Positions 33,706 through 41,669 of a stretch of 41,979 bases of DNA are shown in pieces. Source of the stretch: CAYFUT01 sp964346395 (lineage in GTDB: Bacteria; Bacillota; Halanaerobiia; Halobacteroidales; Halobacteroidaceae). The translations under genes and the position numbers were made by a program. A model generated the notes under the pieces. The model searched no databases, was not told the origin of the DNA, and worked only from the letters and a program-made list of their open reading frames with translations. Location of the stretch: contig CAYFUT010000016.1 of assembly GCA_964346395.1 (NCBI GenBank), positions 1 to 41,979 on the forward strand. Direction: 5' to 3'. Numbering within the stretch: position 1 is the first letter of the stretch; every line of letters begins with the position of its first letter.

Positions 33706-34455
33706 TTAGTTCCTTAACTGCTGTAGGCTAAATTTGCTGTCCGGAATATCGACGTTAAAATCAATAGAATCAACAATAAATTCCGTTCTAGTATTTTTCT
33801 GTAGTTTATTTTCCATTACTGACTTAGTAGCAAACCAGCGACCTTCTATCTGCTCTACCTCTTCTGTTTTCATTTCTTTTAACAAGCGGCCGCTCTGCGC
33901 ATACAATTTTTCCTGCAGTAAGACATACCTTTCCTGATCCACCCAGCTGACCCGTCGGTAATAAGAAGCCTCTTTATCTTCTTTCTTTATTCCCTCTACT
34001 ACATAACAGCGGCGGCCGTTTAATTTCTCTTCTCGTTTGATTTCAAAATTATACAGATCCGTTAACTTCGTTGACTCCATCATATCTTTATAGGAAAAAT
34101 CACTGCCCATCATTCCTTGTTCCAGCATATGACCGGAAATTTTTACTACATCTTCAGCATCGGGAAAAAACATCCACATATTATCCCCTCGTTTTAAATA
34201 CTTGGTGCCTCTATCGCGGGGATTAGTAAATTCAGTAAAGGAATTAGCAGCACCTTCCACCCAGGAAGTCATCTGCTTAGTTAACCTCCGGTCGCCCTTC
34301 ACAATCACCATCTCAGCCTCCATTTTAGCAGACTCTAAATGTTCATATTCATCTACCTGATTCATCAGCTCTTCCGGAGTTACTGCTCCTACTAGACTAG
34401 AAACCATTAATACCATTACCAACCCGGCACTTACAATCAAGCTTAATTTTCGCAT
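33706..34455 (-). CDS. LolA-like outer-membrane lipoprotein-sorting protein
   Basis: The 249-residue protein has a signal peptide (cleavage after VGA), then the LolA_like pattern: QMTSWVEGAANSFTEFTNPRDRGTKYLKRGDNMWMFFPDAEDVVKISG in two blocks, MMGSDFSYKDM, and WVDQERYVLLQEKLYAQSG. The fold is a periplasmic half-barrel that carries lipid-modified or hydrophobic cargo across the periplasm. It sits between the permease gene (29 bp upstream) and the outer-membrane barrel gene. AAAGGAGG precedes the start. Confidence 0.85.
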   Translation of the reverse strand: MRKLSLIVSAGLVMVLMVSSLVGAVTPEELMNQVDEYEHLESAKMEAEMVIVKGDRRLTKQMTSWVEGAANSFTEFTNPRDRGTKYLKRGDNMWMFFPDAEDVVKISGHMLEQGMMGSDFSYKDMMESTKLTDLYNFEIKREEKLNGRRCYVVEGIKKEDKEASYYRRVSWVDQERYVLLQEKLYAQSGRLLKEMKTEEVEQIEGRWFATKSVMENKLQKNTRTEFIVDSIDFNVDIPDSKFSLQQLRN

Positions 34456-34483
34456 ATTAGTGTTCCTCCTTTTTTATTAGCTG

Positions 34484-35746
34484 CTACTCAACTCGTAAGG
34501 CATCCGCCGGTTCCAATTTAGCCGCCTTACGGGCGGGAATAATACAGGTCAGAGTGGTTACTATGACCCCTAAAAGAAAAGAATACACTAGTGCCTCCAG
34601 ACTAACCTCCGGCCGAATTACAGAATTCATCATAATATTCGCATTAACTCCTTCCAAAGCAGCACTATAATCAATAATACCTGTTACCGCAGCCGCTTTA
34701 TTAGCTGCTGCTCCCAGAACCACACCTAAAAAACTACCGATAATACCGATTGCTGTGCCCTCCATGATGAACATATAGAGCACCTCTTTACTTTTCAGAC
34801 CTAAAGCCGTCATCATCCCTATTTCCTCTGTCCGCTCCTTAACAATCATTATCATTGTATTAACCACCACAAATGCTCCCAGCACCACCAGAAAGATATA
34901 GACTACATTATATATATTCTTGGCTATCTGCAGCATAGAAATCAGACTGGAACCTTCATTCCAGGGCGAAATAACATACTTATCGGTGGCCCCTTCCGAC
35001 TTAAATAGATTCTTCACTCGAGGGACTACGGGATCTATATTTTTATAATCAGCAGTTGCTAGTAAAACTTCAGTAGCCATATCCGGCATCTCTAGAATCC
35101 TCTGCGCCTGACCTAACGGTAAATAAAAAACCTTATCATCCAGCAGTTTAAGTCCACTGCTTATCTTGCCCACTACCTGAAAAGTAGACCCTTTGAACGA
35201 ACCAAAAGAAGTCTGATATAAAAAAGTAGTCTTCTCTCCTACCTCTAAATCTAACTTAGCCAGCAAATCAGCCCCCATCACTACTTCTCTCTGGCCCGGC
35301 TGCACCATTCTTCCGGCTGCTAGTTTCTGTTCTATATCAGTAAACTCAACTTCCTGTTCGGGATTAACTCCCCACCCCATCATCCGCACCATTTCATCTT
35401 CATGACTTACCGCTGCTCCAAATCTAATCCGGGGCATAACTTGCTCTACCCCCTGTACCTCTATTAACTTCTCCTTCATTCGCGACAGCCCAGCTCCTTG
35501 AAAGCCGTCTACCGGATGATTTAAAGACAGCAGCCGCTCTTTTTGTTCATATTCCTGATTAATAATCCTAATATGACCTGCTTGATACTGAATATGCAGG
35601 CTAAACATATTATCAACAAATCCCACTACTATACCTTTAGCAAACACCACTAAAGCCACCGACAGAGCAATAGCCAAAATAGAAATCGAACTTCTTAATT
35701 TATTACGAAATAAATTCTTAGCTGCCAGATTAATCAAAAATTTCAC
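34484..35746 (-). CDS. ABC transporter permease, LolCE/MacB (FtsX) type
   Basis: The 420-residue permease has an N-terminal helix, a large periplasmic MacB-PCD-type domain (about 45-260) and three C-terminal helices with the FtsX-family pattern NTMIMIVKERTEEIGMMTALGLKSKEV. The C-terminal coupling end is PARKAAKLEPADALR. The GTG at 35746 is chosen because GGGGGTGAGG precedes it. It pairs with the second permease to form a heterodimer under the ATPase at 37335-38030. Likely activity is extraction of hydrophobic cargo from the inner membrane toward LolA. Confidence 0.9.
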   Translation of the reverse strand: MKFLINLAAKNLFRNKLRSSISILAIALSVALVVFAKGIVVGFVDNMFSLHIQYQAGHIRIINQEYEQKERLLSLNHPVDGFQGAGLSRMKEKLIEVQGVEQVMPRIRFGAAVSHEDEMVRMMGWGVNPEQEVEFTDIEQKLAAGRMVQPGQREVVMGADLLAKLDLEVGEKTTFLYQTSFGSFKGSTFQVVGKISSGLKLLDDKVFYLPLGQAQRILEMPDMATEVLLATADYKNIDPVVPRVKNLFKSEGATDKYVISPWNEGSSLISMLQIAKNIYNVVYIFLVVLGAFVVVNTMIMIVKERTEEIGMMTALGLKSKEVLYMFIMEGTAIGIIGSFLGVVLGAAANKAAAVTGIIDYSAALEGVNANIMMNSVIRPEVSLEALVYSFLLGVIVTTLTCIIPARKAAKLEPADALRVE

Positions 35747-35835
35747 GTACCTCACCCCCTATATAAATTAGAATTGAGAATTAAAATTAAATCTGCTGCT
35801 GTAATATTTAATTTGATTTTCATTAACTTGGGACA

Positions 35836-35859
35836 ACATGGCATGCCATGTCGCTACAT
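35836..35859. repeat. Second CATGGCATGCCATG palindrome copy
   Basis: A 16-bp perfect palindrome (35836-35851) followed by TCGCTAC matches the right arm of the perfect 28-bp copy at 33643. The left arm has decayed. It lies between the two permease genes. Confidence 0.75.
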
Positions 35860-35874
35860 TTTAATTTTTAATTT

Positions 35875-37122
35875 TTAATGATGGTTTCCATACATCGCTT
35901 CTACAGGATCCATTCGAGCTGCCCAACGGGCCGGCAAAATACTGGCTAATAGGGAACCAACCACTCCAAAAACAATAACAAATATAAACGCAGAAAGATT
36001 CCAGACACCATACAATTTGCCCATTACCGGCAGTCCCCAGTCGCCTATATCCCCCATCAAAGTGGATAAATCTACTCCGTAAATATTCAAATACAAAATT
36101 ACTATTCCGCCCAATATACACCCGATCAGGCCGCCGATAAGTCCAATTCCGCCTGCTTCAATCATAAAGGTAGTAATGATTTCTCTTTCCTTCAATCCCA
36201 TTGCCTTCATCATGCCGATTTCTTTCGTCCGCTCCAGCGACGATAAGATAATTGTATTTATGATCCCTACAGCAGCAATCAGTAAGATTAAAAAAGTTAT
36301 AGTTATTTTTTCAACCGTTTCCGCCTTGCTCATAGCAATTACTTCCCCGGCTGAATCCCGCCAGGAGTGAGCTTCCAGATCACTATTAATCTCCGCTAGC
36401 TGAACAGATAATTCCTTTGTCACTTGCTCTGCTATTCCATTTTGGTCTAATCTAACTACTATTTGACTGACCTTATTCTCTACATTCAAAGCTTGTTGCG
36501 CAAGACTTAAGGGAATATAGACTAAATTATTATTAACATCCGGGTTGTTCGTGTGAATTAAACCCGTAATCTCAGCATCTACTGTATTAAAGGTATCCTG
36601 CCTTGTTTTAAATAATAGCGTTAAATAATCTCCCACCTTAAGTTCCATCAAATCAGCTAATTTCTTTCCTAATACTGCCTGATACTTGCCGCTCTCCAGC
36701 ATCGAACCAGCCACTAAATATTCTCCCGTAGTAAATACCTGATGATGCTGTTGGGGATCTATTCCACAGGCCATTACCGGTAGTTCATCAACTCCATTAT
36801 TTAAATTAGCCGAAAACTTCAGCTGCGGGGCAGCTGCCTGATAATGAGGAGTTTTCCTAACTAAATCTTTTACTTCCTGGGTTTGAGTTAGGAAATTTTT
36901 CGTCGGCAGGTCATCCCGCTCCTCCCAATAATCTTTATTGACCACCTGTAAATGACCGGTCTCCAGATTTCTAATATTATTAAACGATACCTCATTTAAA
37001 CCAGCTTGGAACGAATCATAAATTAAAAACAAAGCCATTGCCAACGCAATAATAGAAGCAGTAATCAATACTCTCTGTTTATGGCGAGTTAAATTTTTGA
37101 GGGCCAACTTAATAAAAAACAC
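35875..37122 (-). CDS. ABC transporter permease, LolCE/MacB (FtsX) type
   Basis: The 415-residue permease has the same layout as its neighbour: an N-terminal helix after KLALKNLTRHKQRVLI, a periplasmic domain, and C-terminal helices with NTIILSSLERTKEIGMMKAMGLKEREI and the end PARWAARMDPVEAM. The GTG at 37122 is chosen because GGAGG lies 8 bases before it. It is encoded between the ATPase and the second permease. The stop codon lies in AT-rich repeat-like sequence. Confidence 0.9.
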   Translation of the reverse strand: MFFIKLALKNLTRHKQRVLITASIIALAMALFLIYDSFQAGLNEVSFNNIRNLETGHLQVVNKDYWEERDDLPTKNFLTQTQEVKDLVRKTPHYQAAAPQLKFSANLNNGVDELPVMACGIDPQQHHQVFTTGEYLVAGSMLESGKYQAVLGKKLADLMELKVGDYLTLLFKTRQDTFNTVDAEITGLIHTNNPDVNNNLVYIPLSLAQQALNVENKVSQIVVRLDQNGIAEQVTKELSVQLAEINSDLEAHSWRDSAGEVIAMSKAETVEKITITFLILLIAAVGIINTIILSSLERTKEIGMMKAMGLKEREIITTFMIEAGGIGLIGGLIGCILGGIVILYLNIYGVDLSTLMGDIGDWGLPVMGKLYGVWNLSAFIFVIVFGVVGSLLASILPARWAARMDPVEAMYGNHH

Positions 37123-37148
37123 ACCTCTCACCTCCTAGTTAAATTCAG

Positions 37149-37346
37149 TTTACAATTTATAGTTGACAATTGACAGTTAAAAACCACTTGCTCGTAGCAC
37201 ATAGCTTAAACTATTCCGATAAAATAAATCAATTGGAAAAGTATATATTAAGTTAACGCATATGCTAATCTACTTAAAAACAACCCAATTTTGACTCTAA
37301 TATCATAATGAATTGGGGGTTTAATTGTCAATTATCAACTGTTAAC
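37149..37346. repeat. Family E inverted-repeat element overlapping the ATPase 3' end
   Basis: AGTTGACAATTGACAGTTAA (near 37160) and its imperfect inverse (37311-37346) enclose about 120 bp. The right end provides the last codons and the stop of the ABC ATPase gene. Related ends occur at 38074-38156 and 41535-41617. Confidence 0.6.
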
Positions 37347-38030
37347 TGTCTGTTTATCATCCACAATCTGACCATCTTTAATATGAATCAACCGCTGCGC
37401 ATAATCCATTACCAGCGGATCATGAGTAGAAAAAATAAAAGTAGTATCCAGTTTCTCATTCATCTCCACCATTACTTTTAGTACATCGTGGCTAGTTTCC
37501 GAATCTAAATTTGCCGTCGGTTCATCTGCTAACACTAGTTTAGGATGTTTTACAAGAGCCCGAGCAATAGATACCCGCTGTTTTTGCCCACCCGATAATT
37601 CATTAGGCCGCCTATCAGCCAAACCTCCTAATCCTACTGCTTCTAAAATATCCATCACCTGCGTTTTAATTTCCGCTTTTGACTTATCAGCCACCAGTTT
37701 AAGGGCAAATTCAACATTCTCATAAGCAGTCAACACCGGAATTAAATTAAAATCCTGAAAAATAAATCCTAAATTTTCCCGGCGGCGCATTGCCAATTCA
37801 TCTTTGGATAATTCATCAATTTCTTCTCCTTCCAAATACACCCGACCGGCAGTAGGAGTATCTAAACAGCCTATTACGTTTAATAAGGTTGTTTTCCCGG
37901 AGCCTGAAGGACCAGCAACAGAAGCAAATTCTCCTGTATCTACCGTCAAGTCTACCCCCCGTAAAGCAGGTACTTCTACCTTGCCCTGTCGATAAATTTT
38001 TTCTACCCCTTCCAATTCTAATAAAGCCAT
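37335..38030 (-). CDS. ABC transporter ATPase, LolD/MacB type
   Basis: The 231-residue ATPase has Walker A GPSGSGKTT (40-48), the Q loop in FIFQDFNLIP, signature LSGGQKQR, Walker B LVLADEPTANLD and the H loop in STHDP. It powers the two FtsX-type permeases encoded next. GGGAGG precedes the start. The last codons (KQTVNS and stop) coincide with a family E repeat end, so the original C-terminus was probably altered by repeat insertion without loss of any catalytic motif. Confidence 0.93.
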   Translation of the reverse strand: MALLELEGVEKIYRQGKVEVPALRGVDLTVDTGEFASVAGPSGSGKTTLLNVIGCLDTPTAGRVYLEGEEIDELSKDELAMRRRENLGFIFQDFNLIPVLTAYENVEFALKLVADKSKAEIKTQVMDILEAVGLGGLADRRPNELSGGQKQRVSIARALVKHPKLVLADEPTANLDSETSHDVLKVMVEMNEKLDTTFIFSTHDPLVMDYAQRLIHIKDGQIVDDKQTVNS

Positions 38031-38073
38031 CTGTTATGCCTCCCTTATTATTAATTAATTTGATGAACATTAT

Positions 38074-38156
38074 CAGTTTATAGTTTATAATTTACAGTTA
38101 AAAACCTAAAAGTTTATAATGTTTTATATTTCAACTGTAAACTGTTAACTAAATAC
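38074..38156. repeat. Family E inverted-repeat element between tetR and the ATPase gene
   Basis: TTATAATTTACAGTTAAAA near 38090 and AACTGTAAACTGTTAACT near 38130 are imperfect inverses. It fills most of the gap between the regulator and the ABC genes. Confidence 0.55.
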
Positions 38157-38192
38157 CACTTTATACCTGTAATAATCTACTTAAACTCAAAC

Positions 38193-38834
38193 TCAGTTTT
38201 TTATCCCATTTTCAATTACATACAACATCTTCCTCACACCCTCCATCATTTCTTCCTCATTAACCTCAACTAACTCTTCTAATCCTTCAGCCTCCAATTG
38301 ATTGAAAAAGTAATCCACCAAAATCTGACTCAATTTAGTCAACATAAAAGCAGTCAATTCAATATCCACTTCCGCATCAATTTCTCCGTGTTCTATCCCT
38401 TCCGCCAACATCTGCTCAAAAAATTGATTGCTTTTCTCAGCCGAGTCCCCCATAATCTCTTGCTTTAAGGAAGAATCATTCATCCGCAACACTCTAGCTC
38501 CTATCGCCTGCAGTTTCGGATATTCCCGAGCAAACTTAATTCCTGCTCTATATAACTGGCGCAGTAGTTCAAAAAAACCTACTGTTTCCAAATCAGCAGT
38601 AACTTGCTGGATATAAGTTAATTTTTTATCCCCCATTAAATCAATAATATACTTAAATAAATCCTTTTTATTCTCAAAATACTGATAAAAACTTCCCTTG
38701 GGAATATCTGCTTTCTCTACTATCCGATTCACACTTGCTTTATAAAAAAAATAAGCTGCAAACTCATCAATTGCTGCCTCTACTACTCGTTCCCTCTTTT
38801 CTTCCGGTAAATTAAAAAAAGTACTTGTCGGCAT
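38193..38834 (-). CDS. TetR/AcrR-family transcription regulator
   Basis: The 213-residue protein has the TetR N-terminal helix-turn-helix (INRIVEKADIPKG-like SVNRIVEKADIPKGSFYQYF with NKKDLF after it) and an all-helical ligand-binding part. It is the first gene of the run tetR-ATPase-permease-permease-lolA-barrel, all on one strand, and presumably represses it. A perfect 7-2-7 inverted repeat lies 141 bp upstream. GGGAGGAG precedes the ATG. Confidence 0.9.
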   Translation of the reverse strand: MPTSTFFNLPEEKRERVVEAAIDEFAAYFFYKASVNRIVEKADIPKGSFYQYFENKKDLFKYIIDLMGDKKLTYIQQVTADLETVGFFELLRQLYRAGIKFAREYPKLQAIGARVLRMNDSSLKQEIMGDSAEKSNQFFEQMLAEGIEHGEIDAEVDIELTAFMLTKLSQILVDYFFNQLEAEGLEELVEVNEEEMMEGVRKMLYVIENGIKN

Positions 38835-38974
38835 TTACTTCTCCTCCCTTACTTACTCTCATTCCAATCATCTATTTTATTCCTTCCTAGCTTCCTTTGG
38901 TTCCAGTTTTGCTACTTTACGAGTATAATTTATAAGTTTATTGGAAGTTGAATAGAAAATGACTTTACCGTCAT

Positions 38975-38990
38975 ATGACTAGTTAGTCAT
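38975..38990. promoter_or_regulatory. Candidate TetR operator
   Basis: ATGACTA-GT-TAGTCAT is a perfect 7-bp inverted repeat with a 2-bp centre in the divergent space between tetR and the laforin-like gene. Its form suits a TetR-family dimer. Assignment to the neighbouring regulator is inferred. Confidence 0.55.
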
Positions 38991-39131
38991 AGTATACTCT
39001 ACATTATTCCTTACGTCAAGTCCACAACAAGAATTTATTCCTGTTCCTGCAAAATTTAAACTAGTTTAAATTTTACCCAGGATTTACACAGTTTCTATTT
39101 AATTTAAATAAGAGAACTAGGAGTGATATTA

Positions 39132-40223
39132 ATGACCCCAACTAAATTAGAGAAGAAAAAAGGATATCAGATTCGCAACAAACAACTTACATTTATTTTT
39201 GACGAAAGCCTATATGCAAAACAACTATCTGATATCTCTATTGAACAAGTTGGCATCCAGGGTAGCTTTAGTTACTGGAAAGAAATCTGGCCCTTAACCA
39301 AGGTGCAGTCAAAGCTTTGGAAATTAGAAGTAGAAAAGGAGAAAATCAAAGTCCCGGGCAACTCCGGCCAGCCAGAATTTAGATTTATCATCAACGGTCA
39401 ACATCCGCTTGATGCCCAGCATGATTTACCCTTAAAATATAAATTTTACGACGGCCACCACGATGGATATAAAAATACAATTCTTTTCACTGCAGATAAG
39501 GCAGATAAAATAAAAAAAATAAACCACCGCTTCACCAGTTACAAAACAAATTATAATTCACAACAAGAACTAGCCAACTTTCGTCCCGTACCGGTTGGTC
39601 AAGCTAAAGCCAATACTTTATACCGCTCTTATCACCCCTTTATTCCGTCAAAACCCGACCATCCCCGGGAAAAAGAAAGACTGCAGACTGTTCAACAACT
39701 AATTAAACATAATAACATAAATTCTATTGTCAACTTATCCGATACCGGACCAGAAATTCCGCAGCTGCTGCCTAAATACCAGCAAATCATCGATGATAAC
39801 AAAAATATTATTTTTGTTAATCAACACCACAACTATGACATCTATTATTATTCCACTCACAACCAAGAATTTACCCAGCTGTTACAGAAAATAGCTTTCT
39901 TTATCCTTAACCATCAGCCGCCCTTCCTAATTCACTGCCGGATTGGAACCGACCGAACCGGCGTAATCAGCGCTATTTTAGCAGCTCTTTGCGGCGTTAA
40001 CTGGTCAACAATTATAGCCGACTACAAAAAGTCTAATAAGACCGGTATCAAAGAATATAGAGATGAAAAACTACTAAAATATACTTTCTCACAACTGCTA
40101 GAAGGACCCTGTAAACCGCAGACACTGAACCAGAAAATTACTTCTTACTTCCAACAGGAAGTTAACTTAACCGCCCAGGAAATTAAAAACCTAACCGCAA
40201 AACTAAAAAACACTACAAATTGA
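39132..40223 (+). CDS. Glycogen-binding-like domain fused to tyrosine phosphatase (laforin-like architecture)
   Basis: The protein has 363 residues. Residues 15-125 look like an early-set/CBM48-type carbohydrate-binding domain (VGIQGSFSYWKEIWPLTK, ELWKLEVE-type strand as KLWKLEVEKEKIKVP, EFRFIING). Residues 148-360 are a Y_phosphatase3-type tyrosine phosphatase (NFRPVPVG, TLYRSYHP and the catalytic HCRIGTDRTG, with C269 and R275). Eukaryotic laforin joins CBM20 to a dual-specificity phosphatase and dephosphorylates glycogen. A similar combination here suggests a glucan phosphatase, by inference. There is no signal peptide, so it is cytoplasmic. The ATG is chosen because AGGAG lies 8 bases upstream. 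It is divergent from tetR. Confidence 0.8.
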   Translation: MTPTKLEKKKGYQIRNKQLTFIFDESLYAKQLSDISIEQVGIQGSFSYWKEIWPLTKVQSKLWKLEVEKEKIKVPGNSGQPEFRFIINGQHPLDAQHDLPLKYKFYDGHHDGYKNTILFTADKADKIKKINHRFTSYKTNYNSQQELANFRPVPVGQAKANTLYRSYHPFIPSKPDHPREKERLQTVQQLIKHNNINSIVNLSDTGPEIPQLLPKYQQIIDDNKNIIFVNQHHNYDIYYYSTHNQEFTQLLQKIAFFILNHQPPFLIHCRIGTDRTGVISAILAALCGVNWSTIIADYKKSNKTGIKEYRDEKLLKYTFSQLLEGPCKPQTLNQKITSYFQQEVNLTAQEIKNLTAKLKNTTN

Positions 40224-40228
40224 TTAAT

Positions 40229-40558
40229 TCAATACTGTGTCTTCTGGCGGAGAAGTTCATAAGCCTTTGTACTAACTAAATTTTCATTTCGCCCCGCAAA
40301 ATCAAGGGCCAACTCCCCCATAGTATGTTGTTTCTGTACATCAGCCCCGGCCGCAATTAGTTTCTTTACTACCTGCGGGTGAACAGAATTTCCAGCCGCT
40401 AACAACAGCGGCGTTCTTCCAGCCAAATCAGTATAATCTAGCGGCGCTCCTAAGGTTACTAACGCTTTAATTTTAGCCGGCGATTTATTGTTCTTAATAG
40501 CTGCTACTAACCTAGCTCCTAATTCTTCCGTTACAATTATCACCCTAAAAACTCTCAT
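40229..40558 (-). CDS. Small ankyrin-repeat protein
   Basis: The protein has 109 residues with about two and a half ankyrin repeats (SPAKIKALVTLGAPLDYTDLAG, RTPLLLAAGNSVHPQVVKKLI, AGADVQKQHTMGELALDFA). Unlike the other ankyrin proteins here it has no signal peptide, and no convincing ribosome binding site precedes the ATG. It may be a cytoplasmic mini-protein or the remainder of a longer ankyrin gene. Its stop is 5 bp from the convergent phosphatase stop. Confidence 0.6.
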   Translation of the reverse strand: MRVFRVIIVTEELGARLVAAIKNNKSPAKIKALVTLGAPLDYTDLAGRTPLLLAAGNSVHPQVVKKLIAAGADVQKQHTMGELALDFAGRNENLVSTKAYELLRQKTQY

Positions 40559-40685
40559 AATGACTAAGCGCTGCTATGTATCTTTCTCGACTTATTTATT
40601 ATTTCCATCCTTTTAATTATTTTTTTGTAATAAATTTCTATTAAACAAACCTAATGATTCTTTGAAGAGTATGGCTTTTAAGAAC

Positions 40686-40710
40686 GAAAAAGACAGGGGT
40701 TCCCCTGTCT
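40686..40710 (-). terminator. Rho-independent terminator of the CPBP protease gene
   Basis: AGACAGGGG (40691-40699) pairs with CCCCTGTCT (40702-40710); on the minus strand a T-run follows. It lies just after the stop codon. Confidence 0.88.
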
Positions 40711-40715
40711 TTCCC

Positions 40716-41507
40716 TTAATTTCTTTCGGTCAAATCACTAAAGTGCTGGTCAACTGGATACCAGACCAGATGAAACAGCATATGGGCCAACATCGCAGCT
40801 GCCAAACTGTGTTGCCAGAACAGCCAGCCGAAAATCAAACTAGCCCATAGATTAAGCCCAATCATCAAACTGAAAAATTCTCCACTCGGCCGACAGCCGG
40901 CCGCTAAATAATTAGGAATATGTAATAAACCAAACAGAATTCCCGCCGCTACTATAGCAGCCCACACTAATTCAGCATTTACACTACCTACTAACAATTT
41001 GCCCAGCCAAACCAGCAAACTCAACAATCCCCACCGGGCCAGCACCTCTTCAAATACTCCGCCGTACAATAACCTGCCCCGCAGGCCTAATTTCTGCCTT
41101 AACTCTTCCATAGCTGCTACTGACCTGTCATCTAGCCGCGGTCGATACCAGCCATAATAAACCGCTAAAAAGACTACTGCCCCACCAATTCCTAAACCGG
41201 CTATTGCTAGCAGCTGCGGCTGCATAATCGGCCATACCTGTTCGCCCTGCAGTAAAGCACTAAAGACCGGCGCCCCCAGACCAATCTGCGGGGTAACAAA
41301 AGTTCCTACCGCAGCAAAAAAAAGCCCCAACAGCAAGTTCTGAACTACCAAAACTACTAGCAGCACTGCTACTGAAGGTGGTTCTTTATCAGCCGGTAGA
41401 TTTTTGCGGCCTATTGTCGTAATCGAAAGCACAAACTTAGGAGCCGTGCCCATAATCCCCGGCAATGAAATAGCCGTTAGTAATAAAAACAATTGCCAAT
41501 CAAACAT
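40716..41507 (-). CDS. CPBP-family intramembrane metalloprotease
   Basis: The 263-residue protein has about seven membrane helices and the CPBP/Abi motifs: EEVLAR (E153, E154, R158), FGLLHIPN (H196) and HMLFHL (H242, H246). These bind a metal in Rce1-like glutamic intramembrane proteases. In bacteria such proteins serve in signalling, peptide maturation or self-immunity; the context here gives no substrate. GGAGAG precedes the ATG, and a terminator follows, so it is transcribed alone. Confidence 0.88.
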   Translation of the reverse strand: MFDWQLFLLLTAISLPGIMGTAPKFVLSITTIGRKNLPADKEPPSVAVLLVVLVVQNLLLGLFFAAVGTFVTPQIGLGAPVFSALLQGEQVWPIMQPQLLAIAGLGIGGAVVFLAVYYGWYRPRLDDRSVAAMEELRQKLGLRGRLLYGGVFEEVLARWGLLSLLVWLGKLLVGSVNAELVWAAIVAAGILFGLLHIPNYLAAGCRPSGEFFSLMIGLNLWASLIFGWLFWQHSLAAAMLAHMLFHLVWYPVDQHFSDLTERN

Positions 41508-41534
41508 AATATCTCTCCTTTTATCAGCGTAAAC

Positions 41535-41617
41535 TTATTAATTGACAATTTACAATTAGAGGTCAACCCCTTATAATTTCTTGATTTAAAGGTTTTTAAT
41601 TGTAAATTAAAGTTACA
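41535..41617. repeat. Family E inverted-repeat element upstream of the CPBP gene
   Basis: AATTTACAATTAGAGG (near 41550) and TTTTAATTGTAAATTAAAG (near 41595) are imperfect inverses. The sequence resembles the elements at 37149 and 38074. Confidence 0.5.
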
Positions 41618-41669
41618 CTTTATATTGTTAATGCGCCATCTGAATTAGTAAAATTTGTTTTATAACTAA

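Noticed and set aside
35861..36121. Second minus-strand frame within the permease gene
   Set aside because: It overlaps the permease in another frame and has an atypical composition with no supporting motif.
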